DNA of 64,000 nucleotides from Chitinophaga alhagiae (GTDB lineage: Bacteria > Bacteroidota > Bacteroidia > Chitinophagales > Chitinophagaceae). The translations under genes and the position numbers were made by a program. Location of the stretch: contig NZ_QXMH01000001.1 in assembly GCF_003568665.1 (NCBI RefSeq), positions 2,600,084 to 2,664,083 on the forward strand, written 5' to 3'. The notes under the pieces are model-generated. The model had not been told where the DNA came from, ran no database searches, and saw nothing but the letters and a program-made list of their open reading frames with translations. Positions 9,601 to 17,553 of the stretch are shown here, in pieces (within the stretch, counting starts at the first letter, position 1; every line of letters begins with the position of its first letter).

Positions 9601-9784
9601 CGGTGGCGGTACCCTGCGAAGCGCCCTTCACACTTACGCTCACGCCGGGTATGGGCGCCTGCGAAACAGCATCTTTGACAGTGCCTTTTATGGGCTGGTT
9701 TTGTGCCGGGAGAGATACCGGCAGTATGAAAGCGAGCACTAACAGGCAATAGAAATGCCTTGCATGGAACATGCATCTATTCAT
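6680..9784 (-). CDS. SusC/RagA-family TonB-linked outer membrane transporter (PUL 1)
   Basis: This 1034-aa protein has a signal peptide, a carboxypeptidase-regulatory-like domain (about residues 30-110, G-T-V-K-D-A then I-P-G-V-S-V-S-V-K-G), and a TonB box region G-E-V-V-V-T-A-L-G. The plug carries V-V-D-G-V-P-I and L-K-G-P-A-A-A-A-L-Y-G-S-R-A-A-N-G, and a 22-strand-type barrel ends in an aromatic residue (S-L-S-F). It imports oligosaccharides across the outer membrane using TonB energy. It is the first gene of the minus-strand operon susC-susD-esterase-GH109-nagB. A LacI-type regulator lies divergently 157 bases away, and a promoter with an overlapping palindrome sits between them. Confidence 0.95.
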   Translation of the reverse strand: MNRCMFHARHFYCLLVLAFILPVSLPAQNQPIKGTVKDAVSQAPIPGVSVSVKGASQGTATGIDGGFSIQAAADAVLVFSFIGYEKKEVPVGAQTVLNITLQQSASQLGEVVVTALGIERKTRSLGYATQQLNNTDLTTVRQPGANIMNSLSGKVAGAVITPAATGPGGAVRVVLRGNRSISGNNNALIVVDGVPIDNTMTTEPGGSGSANTVATQQKSIASGYSGSDGAASINPDDVESITVLKGPAAAALYGSRAANGALVITTKKGKSGKVTMNYNGGVAIDRPYLLMDLQNTYGRGNGGVYGAQAGESWGAPTTTYKNNVRDFYNTGVTLNSSVNISGGTDKLRGYASYTHNANNGIVPKNRLERNTLNLRLTGELLPRLTTDVKVTYMNQIIKNKPRLGDNGVTNEALIMPRDMHPDSLRNFERLDKTGQPVPVYWTTSSAFQNPYWDVHRTALNEERNRITLMGLAKYQLTDWLSVQGRYSLDRYDDKITGSYYFGTIPVPTLTGGRYQEAYINRWERNMDVLISGNNKLGNDFGINYNAGAAVLRNRGYNSQSFANGLSIPNQFNLNFAATPAFSNLTVEKEIQSVYGNAQLDFRQQLFLDVSARNDWSSTLPAPHSYFYPSVGLSAILSDMLNLPDWISFSKVRAAYTQVGNDADPYLLIQTYTYSLGAGNGFVARDQIKYISDLKPEKTESWEAGTEWRFLDGRLGLDATVYKSNTYNQLIFIGLPQPSGYNQQYINAGNIQNQGVEVMLTGTPVRRQNFTWNSSLNFALNRNKAISLSPGVTQAALTTATGFGSLLVKPGGMYGDIYDYVWSQDSKTGQYLVTTAGLPAVTALQKIGNYNPDYTLGWSNQLQYKRFNLSMLIDGRVGGMVISGTDAMTAYFGIADYTTKYRDGGLVLPGLKPDGTTNTTAITAEQLWTQVSQGGRNGYGQFFAYSATNFRLRELSLGYDFDWQNKLVKSARLSLTGRNLFFFYRGKSLLDIPGIGKRTIPVDPEVAIGSSNYQGIESGILPITRSIGLNLSLSF

Positions 9785-9827
9785 AACAATAAGGATTATT
9801 GATTAATTGATTCTGGCTGTAATTGAG

Positions 9828-9847
9828 ATTGTATCCGAATGTACAAT
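9828..9847. promoter_or_regulatory. Candidate LacI-type operator overlapping the PUL 1 -7 box
   Basis: Half-sites ATTGTA and TACAAT form a perfect 6-bp dyad with an 8-base spacer. The site covers the predicted -7 element of the susC promoter, which is where a repressor would act. It lies about 95 bases upstream of the divergent LacI-family gene. That the regulator binds here is an inference. Confidence 0.45.
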
Positions 9848-9867
9848 CACCTGTCCGGCTGTGCAAA
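9836..9867 (-). promoter_or_regulatory. Predicted promoter of the PUL 1 operon
   Basis: On the minus strand TTTG (9864-9867) is followed after 20 bases by TACATTCG (9836-9843), one mismatch from the Bacteroidota -7 consensus TAnnTTTG. The start codon lies about 50 bases downstream. Confidence 0.55.
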
Positions 9868-9941
9868 AAAAACAGCGGCAACGTTATCGGTAAATCAGCG
9901 TATATTTATTTGAACAGACAGTATACCAAGGAGGGAGATGA

Positions 9942-10958
9942 ATGCGCAAACACTACGCCACCATAAAGGACATTGCCAACGCTCTGAATATTTCTTTTGC
10001 CACCGTTTCAAGGGCCCTGCGGGATGCCTATGATGTAAAGGCCGAAACCCGGGAACTGGTGCTGGCCAAGGCCGCAGAGCTGAACTACCGGCCCAACGTC
10101 AATGCCAAGGGCCTGGCGCAGCACCGCAGTTACAACCTGGGCGTGGTGTTGCCCGGCATTACCAATTATTACTTTTCCACCGTTATTACCGGCATCCAGG
10201 AAGTAGCCTATAACAGCGGCTATAATCTTATCCTGTATGTTACTAATGACAGCGCGGAACGGGAACGGGACATGATCCGCAACCTGGCGCTGAGCAGCCT
10301 GGATGGCCTGCTGGTGTGCGTTTCTTCTGATTCTGACGATGGCAGCGGTTTTCAGGCAATGATAGATGAAGGTATTCCCGTGGTGTTTTTTGACCGGGTG
10401 GCGGAACAGGTCAATACCTCCAGGGTGGTGCAGGATGACTACAATGGTGCTTTTGAGGCCACGGAACATCTTGTGCAGAACGGTTACCGGAAAATAGCGC
10501 ACATAGCCGGCCCCGAAGGACTGGCCTTTACACGCGCCCGCCTGAAGGGGTATAAAGATGCCCTGAAAAAACATGGCCTGCCCCTGAAGCAGGAATGGAT
10601 CATTTACTCCGGGTTCTCGCAGGCGCATGGAGAGCAGGATGCGCTCAACCTGTGGAAATGCCGCAGCCGGCCTGACGCTATTTTTGCGGTGAACGACCGC
10701 AAGGCGGTGGGCGCCATGCTGGCCCTGAAGAAACTGGGGGTTGAGGTAGGAAAGACCGTGGGCGTGGTGGGATTCACCAATGATCCTGTTGCTTCCATCA
10801 TCTCGCCTTCGCTGACCACTATTGCCGAACCGGCTTTTGAAATTGGAAAGATCAGTTGCCAGTTGCTCCTGAATCATATAAAAAAGAAGCGTTTTGACCC
10901 AAAAGAAGTAGTTTTGCCCGGCAAACTGATTGTCCGGGAATCCAGCCTCAAAGTTTGA
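9942..10958 (+). CDS. LacI-family transcriptional regulator
   Basis: This 338-aa protein has an N-terminal LacI helix-turn-helix (T-I-K-D-I-A-N-A-L-N-I-S then A-T-V-S-R-A-L, residues 7-25), the hinge helix R-P-N-V-N-A-K-G-L-A near 52-61, and a periplasmic-binding-protein-like effector domain with V-F-F-D-R and F-A-V-N-D-R. Length and order are normal for the family. The start ATG is preceded by a strong AAGGAGG at 9928-9934, unusual for this phylum. The gene is divergent from PUL 1 and probably controls it in response to a sugar or sugar phosphate. Confidence 0.93.
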   Translation: MRKHYATIKDIANALNISFATVSRALRDAYDVKAETRELVLAKAAELNYRPNVNAKGLAQHRSYNLGVVLPGITNYYFSTVITGIQEVAYNSGYNLILYVTNDSAERERDMIRNLALSSLDGLLVCVSSDSDDGSGFQAMIDEGIPVVFFDRVAEQVNTSRVVQDDYNGAFEATEHLVQNGYRKIAHIAGPEGLAFTRARLKGYKDALKKHGLPLKQEWIIYSGFSQAHGEQDALNLWKCRSRPDAIFAVNDRKAVGAMLALKKLGVEVGKTVGVVGFTNDPVASIISPSLTTIAEPAFEIGKISCQLLLNHIKKKRFDPKEVVLPGKLIVRESSLKV

Positions 10959-11024
10959 GGCACACTTTTTGTTTGTAGCCCGCCAGTCAAAATTTTTGTT
11001 AATCTTCATTCTAATCAAGAAACC

Positions 11025-11699
11025 ATGATGAAACTTCGACAAGCGCTCGTTTTGTTGACCGCAACATGTATGCTGGCTTTTGTGCTGCCGGCCTGTAAAA
11101 AAAACAAGAAAGATGCAACCCCCACAGAAAAGCCCGGCCAGATAAAAGGCATGGGAGATCAAGCTGGCACGCCGGAAGGCACTCCCTTTGAACTACCGGC
11201 CAATATAAGCCTGGCGGGCAAGATCAGGGGCAGCCAATGCGATACGGTGTATGAACGTGGCAGCGGCGCATATGTTGATGTATGCATAGCCCTGTTTAAC
11301 AGCGGCGGTACAGACATTACGCTGGTCATTCCTGCTGGGCTGGTCATTCTGGCTGACGAGGAAGAATACCAGCACGGGATGGTGGTGCAGGAAACCCGCA
11401 TTTTGCTGAAAGCCGGACAGATCACCCGCTGTACCCTGGGCGCTTACTGTATCAACGCCAGTAAGTCCAGTTCCAGTTCGAGCACTACTTACGCTATTGG
11501 GCCCATTACCGGCAGTGTGCTGATCAGGGAGCTGCTGGACCTGTTAAAGAACAAAAAGATCAATGTAGAAGACTATCCGGCAGATGATGAAGCTTACAGC
11601 GAAGCGGTAGGCACAGTGCAAAGCGCCGTGTGGGGCATTACAGATTTTGACGGACTGCAGTACTTCAAGGAAGAAATACTGAAACTGCCTAATAAATGA
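11025..11699 (+). CDS. Hypothetical lipoprotein
   Basis: This 224-aa protein has a lipoprotein signal ending L-P-A-C, with Cys24 followed by a run of lysines. A predicted beta-rich stretch contains two pairs of cysteines (C-D-T-V-Y, V-C-I-A-L, R-C-T-L-G-A-Y-C) and a serine run near residues 147-152. The tail is acidic and helical. I do not recognise the family. The gene stands alone, 66 bases after the LacI gene and followed by a clear terminator, so it may be cotranscribed with the regulator or use its own promoter. Confidence 0.7.
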   Translation: MMKLRQALVLLTATCMLAFVLPACKKNKKDATPTEKPGQIKGMGDQAGTPEGTPFELPANISLAGKIRGSQCDTVYERGSGAYVDVCIALFNSGGTDITLVIPAGLVILADEEEYQHGMVVQETRILLKAGQITRCTLGAYCINASKSSSSSSTTYAIGPITGSVLIRELLDLLKNKKINVEDYPADDEAYSEAVGTVQSAVWGITDFDGLQYFKEEILKLPNK

Positions 11700-11757
11700 T
11701 GATACGTGGCTGAGGGGGAAACCGCCGCCATTTGTTCAGCAATAACTTTTACTGGAG

Positions 11758-11789
11758 GGCACCTGGTTGTTGAACCGGGTGCCTTTTTT
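11758..11789 (+). terminator. Rho-independent terminator after the lipoprotein gene
   Basis: An 11-bp stem (11758-11768 with 11773-11783, one G-U pair), a GTTG loop and six T residues. It directly abuts the stop codon of the convergent GDPD gene. Confidence 0.9.
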
Positions 11790-12644
11790 CTACCGGTGCA
11801 ACCCTTTTGCGCGCAAAAAGGCGATCAGCTCTCCGGGGAGATCTGTCTGGATGATATTTACCGCGGGGTATTTTTCCAGCAGTTGCGTAAACCCTGCGCC
11901 GGGTGTTTCCTGCTCCGCCTTGTCATATTTGCCCAGCGCATTCAGCCATACACGTGCTCCCGCGTTCCGGATGCTGCCGGCCACTGCCGCCGAGTAGAAA
12001 GATTCATCTATATGGATGGCGGGAAATTTGCCCATTTGCAGGATGGCGGCCGTTTCAACAGGGTTATAGGCGCGGGGCATTATAGGCACCTGTGCGTCCC
12101 AGCTACGTAGTTGTGTGGCTTCCTTGTAATCGTACAGGAAAAACAATGCCTGTGTTGTAGTACCGGTGGTTCTTAGCAGGGCGCAGGTTTTGCGGGCCGC
12201 TTCCGCCCCGTCTGCCTTGAAGTCTATATCGATCAGTATGTGGTCTTTCACCAGTTGCAGCGCGGCTTCCAGTGTGGGTATCCTTTCTGTGGTAGGCTGA
12301 CCGTTATGCAACAGAGGGAACTGCCTGAGCTGCGCATAGGTATAGTCTTGCGTGCCGCCGGGCTGGCCGGTGGTGCGGGTAATGGTTTTGTCGTGCATCA
12401 GCACCAGCACGCCGTCTTTCGTTTCCCGCACGTCCAGCTCCACAATGTCTACGCCCAGGCGGATGGCTTCCCTGATGGCGGCCAGGGAGTTTTCAGGGTG
12501 GTTGATGTGAGGCCCGCGGTGAGCAGCCACCATCACCCGCTCCGGGTGTTGCCGGAAATCCTGCAGAATGCTGTCAACGCGGGTAGACTGCGCATACAGG
12601 GAAAACGTGCATATGCTGAAGAGACAGGTAATAAGGAATTTCAT
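11790..12644 (-). CDS. Secreted glycerophosphodiester phosphodiesterase family protein
   Basis: This 284-aa protein has a signal peptide (residues 1-18, S-L-Y-A-Q). The GDPD TIM-barrel motifs are complete: H-R-G with His42-Arg43, P-E-N-S at 50-53, V-E-L-D-V with Glu69 and Asp71, and M-H-D with His84. The family hydrolyses glycerophosphodiesters to glycerol 3-phosphate and an alcohol with a divalent metal. It is probably periplasmic. It is monocistronic, convergent with the lipoprotein gene, and not part of an obvious uptake locus, unlike the second GDPD at 38825. Confidence 0.88.
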   Translation of the reverse strand: MKFLITCLFSICTFSLYAQSTRVDSILQDFRQHPERVMVAAHRGPHINHPENSLAAIREAIRLGVDIVELDVRETKDGVLVLMHDKTITRTTGQPGGTQDYTYAQLRQFPLLHNGQPTTERIPTLEAALQLVKDHILIDIDFKADGAEAARKTCALLRTTGTTTQALFFLYDYKEATQLRSWDAQVPIMPRAYNPVETAAILQMGKFPAIHIDESFYSAAVAGSIRNAGARVWLNALGKYDKAEQETPGAGFTQLLEKYPAVNIIQTDLPGELIAFLRAKGLHR

Positions 12645-12773
12645 GCCGTCAGTTTTTTGTAGTGTATAAATATCTGATTCTTTTCAGAATATTTCATCGG
12701 CTATATATGAACGCTGCGTTAAATGCCAGAACGGCCCGGCCGGCGCCCTGCGCAATTATTGGTAACTTTATAT

Positions 12774-13508
12774 ATGCTGAAGAAGAAAAAACAGCGCAAG
12801 TTCCTGGAAAAAAGACGCCATGCCATCCGCAGCTACCTGGCGGACTTTGCTGCTTCCTCCGATCCGGAGGCGTTGCATCAATTGCGGGTGGAGATAAAAA
12901 AACTCAGGGCTTTTGCCCGCTTTGCCACACCCGGGGCAGGAGAGGCGGTAGAAGCGCTTCGCAAAATGTTCCGCAAGGCCGGTCAGATCAGGGAAGCGGG
13001 CCTCAACCTCCTGCTGATGAAAAAGTATGCGCTCGCCAACGCCGCTCTGGAAACCCGGCAAACCAGCCTGATGCGGGAAAAGTCACGCAGCTTCCGCGCA
13101 TATACTGCTTATTATAGCGGGCAGGCAGAGAAAGCGGTTGCCATGCTGACCCGAAAACTGAAACCACTTCCCAACCGCCGCATCAAAAGCTGGTTCAAAC
13201 CTCAGTTACGTAAAACTGCGGCGCTGCTGGCGGCGCCTTTCCCCGATAAATTGCACAACGCCCGTAAAAAGATCAAGATGTTGTTGTACGTACACGGGCT
13301 GGCGCCCGGCCGGTTGCCGCTGAACACAGATTACCTGCAGGCGCTGCAGGAGCAGATCGGGAACTGGCACGATGTGGCAGTGGCCACAGCGCTGGTAACC
13401 AGGGAGAAAGACCGCGGCCGGCTGCAACGGGCACAGCAACTGGAAGAATGGCGGATAGGGGAGACCGCCGGGAACTTTATGCAGAAAGTATCCGAAAGGG
13501 ATGACTGA
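12774..13508 (+). CDS. CHAD domain protein
   Basis: This 244-aa, strongly basic helical protein has the CHAD pattern of conserved histidines and basic residues (R-R-H-A-I near 14-18, A-L-H-Q-L-R-V-E-I-K-K-L-R at 33-45, H-N-A-R-K-K-I-K, and W-H-D-V). CHAD proteins bind inorganic polyphosphate. I start at the ATG giving M-L-K-K-K-K; an upstream in-frame ATG at 12723 would add an unlikely proline- and arginine-rich extension. No CYTH triphosphatase or polyphosphate kinase gene is adjacent. The next gene is a pentapeptide-repeat protein 49 bases downstream. Confidence 0.82.
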   Translation: MLKKKKQRKFLEKRRHAIRSYLADFAASSDPEALHQLRVEIKKLRAFARFATPGAGEAVEALRKMFRKAGQIREAGLNLLLMKKYALANAALETRQTSLMREKSRSFRAYTAYYSGQAEKAVAMLTRKLKPLPNRRIKSWFKPQLRKTAALLAAPFPDKLHNARKKIKMLLYVHGLAPGRLPLNTDYLQALQEQIGNWHDVAVATALVTREKDRGRLQRAQQLEEWRIGETAGNFMQKVSERDD

Positions 13509-13557
13509 ACGGCTGCAACCAAAGATTCTTTTTGTAAGTTGCTGAAAAGAAACAGGC

Positions 13558-14130
13558 ATGGAACGTATTAGTTTTGAAGACGAAAAGTTTGACCGGGTCG
13601 ACTATTCTGAAAACCCGCCGGCAAAAGGGGAATATGACAATTGCAGCTTTGAGAACTGCAACTTTGCCGGTGCAGACCTCTCGGACTTCAGCTTTTCGGA
13701 ATGTACGTTCACGGCCTGCAACCTGGGCCTTGCCAATCTCAATAAAACTTCCCTGAAAGATGTGCGGTTCAGGGATTGCAAGCTGTTGGGCCTGCACTTT
13801 GAACATTGTAACGATTTCCTTTTTGAGGTGCATTTTGAGAACTGCGTGCTGAACCTCGCCTCCTTCTTCGGCCGCAAGCTGAAAAATACCCGCTTTCACC
13901 AATGTACACTGCACGAAACCGATTTTACCGAAGCAGACCTCACCGCCGCAGTGTTTAGCCACTGTGACCTGGCAGGGGCCATTTTTGCGCATACCACGCT
14001 GCAGAAGGCAGACTTTCGCACGGCCCGTAATTACCTGGTAGACCCGGAACTGAACCCCCTCAAAAAAGCAAAGTTCTCGTTAGACGGGCTGCCCGGCCTG
14101 TTGGGAAAATATGATATTGAGGTGGAATAG
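13558..14130 (+). CDS. Pentapeptide-repeat protein (Qnr-like architecture)
   Basis: This 190-aa protein is made of about 30 consecutive pentapeptides of the A(D/N)LXX type, for example F-E-N-C-N, F-A-G-A-D-L, F-S-E-C-T-F, A-D-L-T-A-A-V-F. They predict a right-handed quadrilateral beta-helix. The C-terminus has the short helical cap seen in stand-alone family members of this length. Some relatives (Qnr, MfpA) mimic DNA and protect gyrase from quinolones, but many chromosomal homologues have no known role. No mobile-element context is visible, so resistance should not be assumed. Confidence 0.87.
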   Translation: MERISFEDEKFDRVDYSENPPAKGEYDNCSFENCNFAGADLSDFSFSECTFTACNLGLANLNKTSLKDVRFRDCKLLGLHFEHCNDFLFEVHFENCVLNLASFFGRKLKNTRFHQCTLHETDFTEADLTAAVFSHCDLAGAIFAHTTLQKADFRTARNYLVDPELNPLKKAKFSLDGLPGLLGKYDIEVE

Positions 14131-14262
14131 TTATGGTGGTAAAATGTCGATTTGCGTGATATTTTGCCGGTTTATTCCTGATTTTATGATTTTGGTTGCA
14201 TTTTTTTGCCGTTTTATGGAAATTATTGTTTTATATTGTGCGAGACCAAAATCAGTTCAGCC

Positions 14263-15009
14263 ATGCTAAAAAAGGAACGGCAATCCTTTATTCTCCGCCA
14301 GGTGAACCTGCATAACAAGATCTTGTCGGTAGACCTGAGCCAGCAAATGGACGTATCGGAAGATACCATCCGCCGTGATCTCAATGAGATGGCGGACCAG
14401 GGTAAACTGATCAAGGTACATGGCGGGGCGCTGTCAAAATCTTTCCACCTCTCCATTGCTTCTGACCATGTATATGCCCTGAACAGCAAGAAACATATTG
14501 CCATGAAGGCCTGCCGCCTCATCAAAGACGGCATGTACGTGCTCACCACAGGGGGCACCACCATCATTGAACTGGCCAAGGCGCTGCCGCCGGAACTTTC
14601 GGCCACCTTTATTACGGTGAGCCTTCCGGCCGCGTACGAGTATATTCACCATCCCAACATAGAAGTGATTTTCCTGGGGGATAAAATTTCGAAGAACGCG
14701 CAGATAGCAGTAGGCGGCAGCGTGGTATCCCGCATCAAGGGCGTGCGGGCAGACCTCTGTTTCCTGGGCCTGAACGCTATTGACCTGCAGCACGGCGTTA
14801 CGGATAACGACTGGGATGTGGTGGAAGTGAAAAAAGCCATCGTGGAATCTTCAGACAGAGTGGTGCCGCTGGCCATCAGCGAAAAGCTGAATACCGCGCA
14901 GCGCTTCAAGGTATGTGACATTGGCGGCATCAACACGCTCATCACAGAGCTGCCGCCGGATGATGCCGCGCTGGAACCCTACCGCAACGCCGGTATCGAA
15001 ATATTGTAG
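14263..15009 (+). CDS. DeoR/GlpR-family transcriptional regulator of the MurNAc operon
   Basis: This 248-aa protein has an N-terminal DeoR helix-turn-helix (Q-S-F-I-L-R-Q-V, then S-E-D-T-I-R-R-D-L-N-E-M and G-K-L-I-K-V-H-G-G-A, residues 5-58). The sensor domain is DeoRC/isomerase-like, with T-T-G-G-T-T-I-I-E-L, G-G-S-V-V and G-L-N-A-I-D. I start at M-L-K-K-E-R; an earlier ATG adds an untypical leader. It heads a three-gene plus-strand set with a sodium:solute symporter and murQ, so its effector is probably MurNAc 6-phosphate or GlcNAc 6-phosphate. E. coli uses an RpiR-type regulator (MurR) for this job. Confidence 0.9.
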   Translation: MLKKERQSFILRQVNLHNKILSVDLSQQMDVSEDTIRRDLNEMADQGKLIKVHGGALSKSFHLSIASDHVYALNSKKHIAMKACRLIKDGMYVLTTGGTTIIELAKALPPELSATFITVSLPAAYEYIHHPNIEVIFLGDKISKNAQIAVGGSVVSRIKGVRADLCFLGLNAIDLQHGVTDNDWDVVEVKKAIVESSDRVVPLAISEKLNTAQRFKVCDIGGINTLITELPPDDAALEPYRNAGIEIL

Positions 15010-15043
15010 TAAGAAAAGAAATACTCACAAACAACATAAAAGC

Positions 15044-16495
15044 ATGTCTCCTGTTATCTTGTTTTCATTGGTTATAGCTTATTTCCTGTTGCTGCTGGGC
15101 GTAGCCTGGCTAACTTCCAGGAATGCGAACAACGAATCGTTCTTTATCGGCAACCGTGGCTCCAACTGGATGCTGGTGGCTTTCGGCATGATAGGCACCT
15201 CGCTCAGCGGCGTTACCTTCGTAAGCGTGCCCGGCACTGTGGGCACAGATGCATTTACGTATTTCCAGATCGTGATCGGCAATCTCATCGGGTACGGCGT
15301 GGTGGCCTTTGTATTGCTGCCGGTCTATTACCGCATGCAGCTCACCTCTATTTACAACTACCTGCAGGGCAGGCTGGGCTTCCGTTCCTATAAAACAGGC
15401 GCATCCTTTTTTATACTGTCCCGCGTACTGGGCGCCACCGCCCGGCTGTACCTGGTGGTCAACATCCTGCACCTTACTATTCTGAAAGATTTTGGCCTCC
15501 CCTTCTGGGTAGGGGCCTTTGTAATACTGCTGATGATCTTGCTGTATACGTTTGAAGGCGGGGTGAAAACGATAGTGTGGACAGACACGCTGCAAACCGC
15601 CTGCATGCTCATAGGCCTGCTGGTATGCGTATGGTACATCCTCAACGACCTGGGCCTGAGCCTGCCGCAAGGCGTACAGGCGCTGTCTGACAAGGGGTAT
15701 TCCAATATCTTCGTCATGGACCCTGACAGCCGGTTTTTCTTCGTGAAACAGATCGTGGCCGGTGCGTTCATTTCCATTACCATGACCGGTATGGACCAGG
15801 AAATGATGCAGAAGAACATCAGCGTGCGTACGTTGAAAGACTCGCAGAAGAACATGATGACCTTTGCCGTGATCTTCATGCTGGTAGTGCTGCTTTTCCT
15901 CTTCCTGGGCGGCCTGTTATATCTCTTTGCCGAAAGCAAGGGTATTGCCGCCAGCGGTGACGCGCTGTTCCCCACGGTAGCGCTGGAATATATGCCGGGC
16001 GCAGTGTCCATCATTTTCATCATAGCGCTCATTTCCGCGCTGTTCCCCAGTGCGGACGGGGCCATAACCGCCCTTACCGCTTCCTTCTGTATTGACATAC
16101 TCGGCATTCAGCGCAACGCCGCCCTGAGCGATGCCAGAAGAAAACGCATCCGGCAGATTGTACACCTGGCCTTTGCCGGCGTTTTCCTGCTGTTTGTGAT
16201 GGTATTTAAATGGATGAACAATCCCAGCATGATAGGTCTCATCCTCAAAATTGCAGGCTATACCTACGGGCCGCTGCTGGGGCTTTTTGCCTTTGGCATC
16301 CTGACCAAGCGAGTGGTGAATGACAGGCTGGTGCCCTGGGTGGTGGTGATCTCGCCCATCATCTGCTTCATTATTGATCACTACCAGCAGCAATTGTTCA
16401 GCGGCTTCGAAATAGGGCTTGAGCTGCTGTTTATTAACGGCCTGATCACTTTCCTGGGCTTGTGGCTCATTAAAGGAAAAACGGAACAGGCATAA
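15044..16495 (+). CDS. Sodium:solute symporter (SSS family), probable MurNAc/amino-sugar importer
   Basis: This 483-aa inner membrane protein has about 13 hydrophobic segments and the SSS signature region (S-N-W-M-L-V-A-F-G-M-I-G-T-S-L-S-G-V). The start is the ATG giving M-S-P-V-I-L-F, 34 bases after the regulator stop; the longer in-frame ORF runs into the regulator gene and is not credible. It imports a solute with Na+. Its position directly before murQ (13-base gap) suggests transport of MurNAc or an anhydro-MurNAc derivative. The substrate is inferred from context only. Confidence 0.9.
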   Translation: MSPVILFSLVIAYFLLLLGVAWLTSRNANNESFFIGNRGSNWMLVAFGMIGTSLSGVTFVSVPGTVGTDAFTYFQIVIGNLIGYGVVAFVLLPVYYRMQLTSIYNYLQGRLGFRSYKTGASFFILSRVLGATARLYLVVNILHLTILKDFGLPFWVGAFVILLMILLYTFEGGVKTIVWTDTLQTACMLIGLLVCVWYILNDLGLSLPQGVQALSDKGYSNIFVMDPDSRFFFVKQIVAGAFISITMTGMDQEMMQKNISVRTLKDSQKNMMTFAVIFMLVVLLFLFLGGLLYLFAESKGIAASGDALFPTVALEYMPGAVSIIFIIALISALFPSADGAITALTASFCIDILGIQRNAALSDARRKRIRQIVHLAFAGVFLLFVMVFKWMNNPSMIGLILKIAGYTYGPLLGLFAFGILTKRVVNDRLVPWVVVISPIICFIIDHYQQQLFSGFEIGLELLFINGLITFLGLWLIKGKTEQA

Positions 16496-16508
16496 AACGG
16501 CGTTGTAT

Positions 16509-17333
16509 ATGAGCGAACAGGAATTTATAAAAGTAACAGAACAGCCCTCACGCCACCGCCACCTCGAAAAAATGAGCGTGCGTGATGTGCTGGTACATAT
16601 TAACGAAGAAGACGCTGGCGTGCCCGCAGCCGTACAGCAAGCCATACCGGCCATAGAGGCCTTTGTACTGGCTGCCGCTGATAAAATGCTGGCCGGTGGC
16701 CGCCTCTTTTATATAGGCGCAGGCACCAGCGGCCGCCTCGGCATCTTGGACGCTTCTGAATGCCCGCCTACATACGGTGTGCCGCATGGCCTGGTAGTAG
16801 GGCTCATTGCCGGGGGAGATAATGCCATCCGCAGGGCGGTAGAAAATGCGGAAGACGACAGGGCGCAGGCCTGGGACGATCTGCGCCAGTGGAGCATTAC
16901 TGATAAAGACGTAGTGCTGGGCATTGCGGCCAGCGGCACCACGCCTTACGTTATTGGCGCGTTGCAAACCTGCCGTGAACAAGGTATCCTTACAGGCAGC
17001 CTTTCCTGCAACCCCGGCAGTCCGGTAAGCCAGGTAGCGGAATTTCCCATAGAAGTAGTAGTGGGGCCGGAGTTTGTGACCGGCAGTACCCGCATGAAAA
17101 GCGGTACCGCGCAAAAACTGGTGCTGAACATGATCTCCACCACGCTCATGATACAGCTTGGCCGGGTGGAAGACAACAAAATGGTGAACATGCAGCTTAC
17201 CAACGAAAAGCTGGTAGACAGGGGTGTGAAAATGCTGATGGAGAAAGCCGGTATTGCAGACTATGAAGCGGCCAAGGCGTTGCTGGTACAGCATGGCTCG
17301 GTGAAAAAGGCCATGAGCGTATTGGGACTATAA
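16509..17333 (+). CDS. murQ: N-acetylmuramic acid 6-phosphate etherase
   Basis: This 274-aa protein contains the SIS-domain motifs of MurQ: T-E-Q-P-S-R, G-A-G-T-S-G-R-L-G-I-L-D-A-S-E-C near 74-89, G-L-I-A-G-G near 100, and G-S-T-R-M-K-S-G-T-A-Q-K near 195. It splits the D-lactyl ether of MurNAc 6-phosphate, giving GlcNAc 6-phosphate and D-lactate, a step of cell-wall recycling or scavenging. I use the ATG of M-S-E-Q-E-F rather than the TTG two codons earlier. It is the last gene of the operon and a strong terminator follows. No MurNAc kinase (AnmK or MurK type) is in the window. Confidence 0.95.
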   Translation: MSEQEFIKVTEQPSRHRHLEKMSVRDVLVHINEEDAGVPAAVQQAIPAIEAFVLAAADKMLAGGRLFYIGAGTSGRLGILDASECPPTYGVPHGLVVGLIAGGDNAIRRAVENAEDDRAQAWDDLRQWSITDKDVVLGIAASGTTPYVIGALQTCREQGILTGSLSCNPGSPVSQVAEFPIEVVVGPEFVTGSTRMKSGTAQKLVLNMISTTLMIQLGRVEDNKMVNMQLTNEKLVDRGVKMLMEKAGIADYEAAKALLVQHGSVKKAMSVLGL

Positions 17334-17352
17334 TATCAGATAAACTTTGTAT

Positions 17353-17387
17353 AACCGGGCCGGCTAATTCAGCGGGCCCGGTTTTTT
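17353..17387 (+). terminator. Rho-independent terminator after murQ
   Basis: A perfect 9-bp GC-rich stem (17353-17361 with 17375-17383) followed by a T run, 20 bases after the murQ stop. Confidence 0.9.
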
Positions 17388-17553
17388 ATTTGACATCGCA
17401 TCCTCTTCAATATCATACATTTGGCATTTTATTAACATGTTTATTTCCCGGCATGCCATATATTTGAGCCCGTAATGCCAACACCGGCCACCACATTACA
17501 TACTACAGTTGACCGCCGGCCCGTTTGAACGGGTGTTAAACGAGAAATATACC

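Noticed and set aside
12662..13117. Plus-strand frame overlapping the CHAD gene
   Set aside because: It covers the same DNA in a different frame, while the CHAD frame has clear family residues.
13558..14130. Quinolone resistance gene (qnr)
   Set aside because: The pentapeptide fold alone does not show gyrase protection, and the gene lies in ordinary chromosomal context.
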